Source: Nonomuraea maritima
GTDB lineage: Bacteria > Actinomycetota > Actinomycetes > Streptosporangiales > Streptosporangiaceae
Direction: 5' to 3'
NCBI RefSeq assembly: GCF_900100395.1
Contig: NZ_FNFB01000004.1
Span: forward strand, 248,001-312,000
DNA length: 64,000 bases
The notes under the pieces were generated by a model. The model searched no databases. It was not told where the DNA came from and was given only the letters and a program-made list of their open reading frames with translations. Shown in pieces: positions 61,968-64,000 of this stretch. The translations under genes were made by a program, and so were the position numbers. Positions within the stretch are counted from its first letter, which is position 1. The number at the start of each line of letters is the position of its first letter.

Positions 61968-63128
61968 TCACTGGAGGATCCAGCGGCGCAGGGCCCCGGC
62001 GGGACGCGCCGACGCCGTGCGGTGGCCCGGCATGCTGAGTCGTCCTGACTTCGAACGGCGGCCCATCCCCATGCGTTCCATGAGGGAGCGGCGCCGCGCC
62101 TTCATGGGCATGAGGCGCGCCATCAGGCCGGACAGCGTGCCGGTCCGCTGGCGGGCCATCGGGAAGCGGCCCATCAGCCGGCGGCCCATCGACATGCGGG
62201 GCCTGATGCCCATCCGCTCCATCATCGGACGCCCGGTCCGCCGGCGAGGAGCCTTGCTCGCCGCACCGTGCATGCTGAGCCGGGGAATCGGGGTGGCCGC
62301 GCCACCCATCCTCATCCGGGGAACCCTGGTGGCCGCGCCGTGCGTGCGCACCCGAGGAGCCTTGGTCGTCGTGCCGCCCATCCGAGAAGTCCCCCCACCT
62401 CGCATCCGCAGCCGAGGAACCTGGGTCGAGGCGCCGCCCATCCGCAGACCAGGAGCTCTGGTGGACGCGCCACCCATCCGCAGGCGGGGGGTCTTGGTCG
62501 CGTGGCGGTTCGACAGCATGCGACGCACCACGACGGCGGTCACCGCGCCAACCACGAGGAGCATCACCGGACGCTTCCCGCCGCCGACCTGGCCGGGCGT
62601 GCCCTCGCGCACCCTGTCCGCCACCTTGGAGGCCCTGCCTCTGACGGTCTCGGCCGCGTCGTGGGCCTTGCTCCTGGCCATGTCCCTGGCCATGCCGGCG
62701 GCGTGCCCCGCCCTGGCCTTCACGTCCGTCTTGGCCGCCAGGGCGCTGACGGTCTCACCCAGCTCCCTGCGGGTCTCCTCGATATCCCTGCGCACGTCGT
62801 CCTCCTCGTCGTCGGTGTGGTCGTGTCCCCTGCTTCGCCGTCCCTTGGGGCCGTTGCCGCGCGTCCTCGTTCTGGTCCCCTCCAGGGACTCCTCCTCGGG
62901 ACGCCGGCTCTCCACGGCCTCCGTCCGCTCGTCCGGAATGGGGGGCTGTGGAACGAAGGTCTCGTGGGCCTTCTGGGCGGCCTCGAACCGGCGCGCGTTC
63001 TCGGCCGCGCCCGGCCTTGTCGGGGGGACGTTGATCGACTCACGCTCGGTCGGCGTGCCCACGGTCGCTCGGCGGGCCCCGAGGTTGCCGGCGTGCTGGT
63101 CACTGCGACCGGGGTCGGTCTCGCTCAT
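61968..63128 (-). CDS. DUF3618 membrane protein with Arg/Met-rich repeat tail
   Basis: 386 residues. The acidic, disordered N-terminus (to about 110) is followed by a DUF3618 helix (DVRRDIEETRRELGETVSAL, 111-130), one TM segment (about 187-202) and a roughly 180-residue highly basic tail. In the tail short PRLRMGGAST-like units repeat (213-290) and pass into Arg/Met-rich sequence ending RRWILQ. It is probably an inner-membrane protein with a nucleic-acid- or lipid-binding cytoplasmic tail. The function is unknown. It overlaps the holin-like gene by 4 bp. Confidence 0.75.
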   Translation of the reverse strand: MSETDPGRSDQHAGNLGARRATVGTPTERESINVPPTRPGAAENARRFEAAQKAHETFVPQPPIPDERTEAVESRRPEEESLEGTRTRTRGNGPKGRRSRGHDHTDDEEDDVRRDIEETRRELGETVSALAAKTDVKARAGHAAGMARDMARSKAHDAAETVRGRASKVADRVREGTPGQVGGGKRPVMLLVVGAVTAVVVRRMLSNRHATKTPRLRMGGASTRAPGLRMGGASTQVPRLRMRGGGTSRMGGTTTKAPRVRTHGAATRVPRMRMGGAATPIPRLSMHGAASKAPRRRTGRPMMERMGIRPRMSMGRRLMGRFPMARQRTGTLSGLMARLMPMKARRRSLMERMGMGRRSKSGRLSMPGHRTASARPAGALRRWILQ

Positions 63129-63505
63129 CGGCGTGCCTTCTCCTTGACCATGTCGATGTCGGCCCTGACGCTCGCGATGGTCTCCGAAGGAACCGGCGGG
63201 CCGACGCGTTTGACCTGCTTCTTCCCGGTCAGCCCGAGCAACGCGGCCGCGATGAACAGCACGACCGCCACGATGGCGGCGGCCAGCCACCCCGGCATGA
63301 CCAGAGCGAGGAGCATGACGACGGCCGCCACGAGGGTCGCGCCGCCGAAGAACGCGGCCATTCCCGCCGCGCCGACCAGGCCGGCGCCGACTCCCGCTCG
63401 CTTGCCCTTCTGCGTGAGCTCCAGCCGGGCGAGACGGAGCTCGTCCCGCACGAGCCGGGAAACCTGCTCGGAGAGATCGTTGACCAGCTTGTGGGTGTCG
63501 TTCAC
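63125..63505 (-). CDS. Phage-holin-like (YtxH/DUF1469-type) membrane protein
   Basis: A 126-residue protein with an amphipathic N-terminal helix (LVNDLSEQVSRLVRDELRLARLE) and two TM segments, like the actinomycete putative phage holin superfamily proteins. These regularly precede DUF3618 genes. It is not part of a prophage here. The start is a GTG at 63505 preceded by GGAGG. It overlaps the DUF3618 start (ATGA). Confidence 0.82.
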   Translation of the reverse strand: MNDTHKLVNDLSEQVSRLVRDELRLARLELTQKGKRAGVGAGLVGAAGMAAFFGGATLVAAVVMLLALVMPGWLAAAIVAVVLFIAAALLGLTGKKQVKRVGPPVPSETIASVRADIDMVKEKARR

Positions 63506-63583
63506 CGTTCGCCTCCTCCACTGGGGAAGGCGACTACCCACGGGGCGGAGGTTCTATCAACCCCCCACCTGCGGCGACCGCCG

Positions 63584-63739
63584 CTAGCGCCGCGCCGGCC
63601 CGCCGAGGAACGACAGCAGTGCGTCCTCGCCGGTCTCACACCAGCCGGCGGGCTGCTCCGGCTTGCTCCACGGCGAGGGAAGCTCACACGAGGGAGCCTG
63701 CGGCTCCGGCCGCTCACACCACGATCCGGGAGGATTCAT
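63584..63739 (-). CDS. Possible 51-residue Cys/Pro/Trp-rich protein
   Basis: A short frame from an ATG at 63739 with GGGTG about 6-10 bp upstream. The product is unusually rich in Cys, Pro and Trp for its size (WCERPEP..., SCELPSPW..., WCETGEDALLSFLGG). It has no signal peptide. It matches no family I know and could be a genuine small protein; conservation would decide. Confidence 0.4.
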   Translation of the reverse strand: MNPPGSWCERPEPQAPSCELPSPWSKPEQPAGWCETGEDALLSFLGGPARR

Positions 63740-63762
63740 ACCTTTCACCCTACCCATCGGGG

Positions 63763-64000
63763 TCAACGAGCGGCGGCGCTCTCCGCGGCCGGCCGGTCGT
63801 CGGCATGCAGGGGTGCGGTGTTCCTCGGGCCGCGTACGGCGACGTGGAGGAGCAGTGCCGCCATGACGGCGGCGCCGATCCACATGGCCTGCTGCCAGCC
63901 GTCGACGAAGGAGTGCTGCGCGGCGAGGATCAGGTCCGGGGCGTGCCCGCCGGCGGCGGGTGCGGCCTCGATGGCGTTGGCGATGCCCTCGCGGGCGGTG
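63763..64000 (-). CDS. MFS transporter, C-terminal end (5' part beyond window)
   Basis: The last 79 codons of a membrane transporter. The sequence includes AQHSFVDGWQQAMWIGAAVMAALLLHVAV, which holds the last TM segment, then a polar tail ending in ESAAAR. The final helix and tail are typical of DHA2-type (EmrB/QacA) MFS drug exporters. It enters from the right edge. Confidence 0.65.
   Translation of the reverse strand, partial: TAREGIANAIEAAPAAGGHAPDLILAAQHSFVDGWQQAMWIGAAVMAALLLHVAVRGPRNTAPLHADDRPAAESAAAR

Noticed and set aside
63125-63505. Holin-like gene as sign of a prophage
   Set aside because: No phage structural, lysis or integrase genes nearby; this family is a normal actinomycete envelope protein paired with DUF3618.
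61819-63587. Plus-strand open frames (442 and 439 codons) opposite DUF3618/holin genes
   Set aside because: Minus strand has ribosome sites, coupled starts, a DUF3618 helix and TM segments; plus-strand products have no recognisable domain.

Overview
The window is very GC-rich with tightly packed genes, many ATGA/GTGA start-stop overlaps, GTG and TTG starts and rare TTA codons. It also carries a conservon-type operon (sensor kinase, roadblock, DUF742, GTPase), a stand-alone LigD-type polymerase, a WS/DGAT acyltransferase and two secondary-metabolite loci. This points to a filamentous actinomycete chromosome. I would guess a Streptosporangiaceae/Nonomuraea-type organism, but that is an impression from gene content, not something the sequence proves. 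I found no tRNA, rRNA, CRISPR array or insertion sequence.

Left part (1-17.5 kb), mostly metabolism: pobA (4-hydroxybenzoate hydroxylase, cut by the left edge) is divergent from an IclR-type regulator across a perfect inverted repeat. Then come a TPP-dependent oxidase/decarboxylase, an NAD(P)-binding epimerase-like protein, a DadA-type FAD oxidase, a LigD-like polymerase, an enoyl-CoA hydratase and a DUF4132 protein. An AidB-like acyl-CoA dehydrogenase is divergent from a PaaX-type repressor. A protein of unknown function, a GCS2-family carboxylate-amine ligase, a zinc alcohol dehydrogenase and an aldo/keto reductase complete this part.

NRPS locus (18.0-32.0 kb): three overlapping genes form a compact operon. 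NRPS1 is A-T-C-A-T. NRPS2 is C-A-T-C-A-T-TE followed, in the same reading frame, by a complete MFS transporter. The third gene is a fold-type II PLP enzyme of the serine racemase/threonine dehydratase family. The assembly line is predicted to make a tetrapeptide. Its third and fourth adenylation domains have acidic-substrate (Asp-like) pockets and the second a basic-substrate pocket. The TE has Cys where Ser is usual. Peptide assembly, release and export thus appear joined in one polypeptide; this is the most interesting object in the window.

Middle (32-42 kb): PolX-family polymerase with PHP domain, a small membrane-protein/winged-helix operon with a large dyad, two small putative exported proteins, tandem strong hairpins, a sulfite-oxidase-family molybdoenzyme, a WS/DGAT acyltransferase whose 3' end overlaps a convergent TetR gene, an XRE regulator, a STAS anti-anti-sigma factor and an aldo/keto reductase.

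Terpene locus (41.8-46.6 kb): a prenyl diphosphate synthase is divergent, across a perfect 14-bp palindrome, from an overlapping trio of P450, class I terpene synthase and class II (squalene-hopene-like) cyclase with a DxDTT motif. It probably makes an oxidised cyclic diterpenoid or related terpenoid. A conservon (46.8-50.5 kb) follows on the same strand.

Right part (50.5-64 kb): a DinB-like protein, a GH36-like glycosidase, two cation/solute symporter operons (one led by a LytS/LytR-type two-component system) flanking a Cys/Met-metabolism PLP enzyme, a HIT protein with a DUF1838 gene, a lipoprotein, a holin-like/DUF3618 envelope pair with an Arg/Met-rich repeat tail, a 51-residue ORF, and the 3' end of an MFS transporter cut by the right edge.
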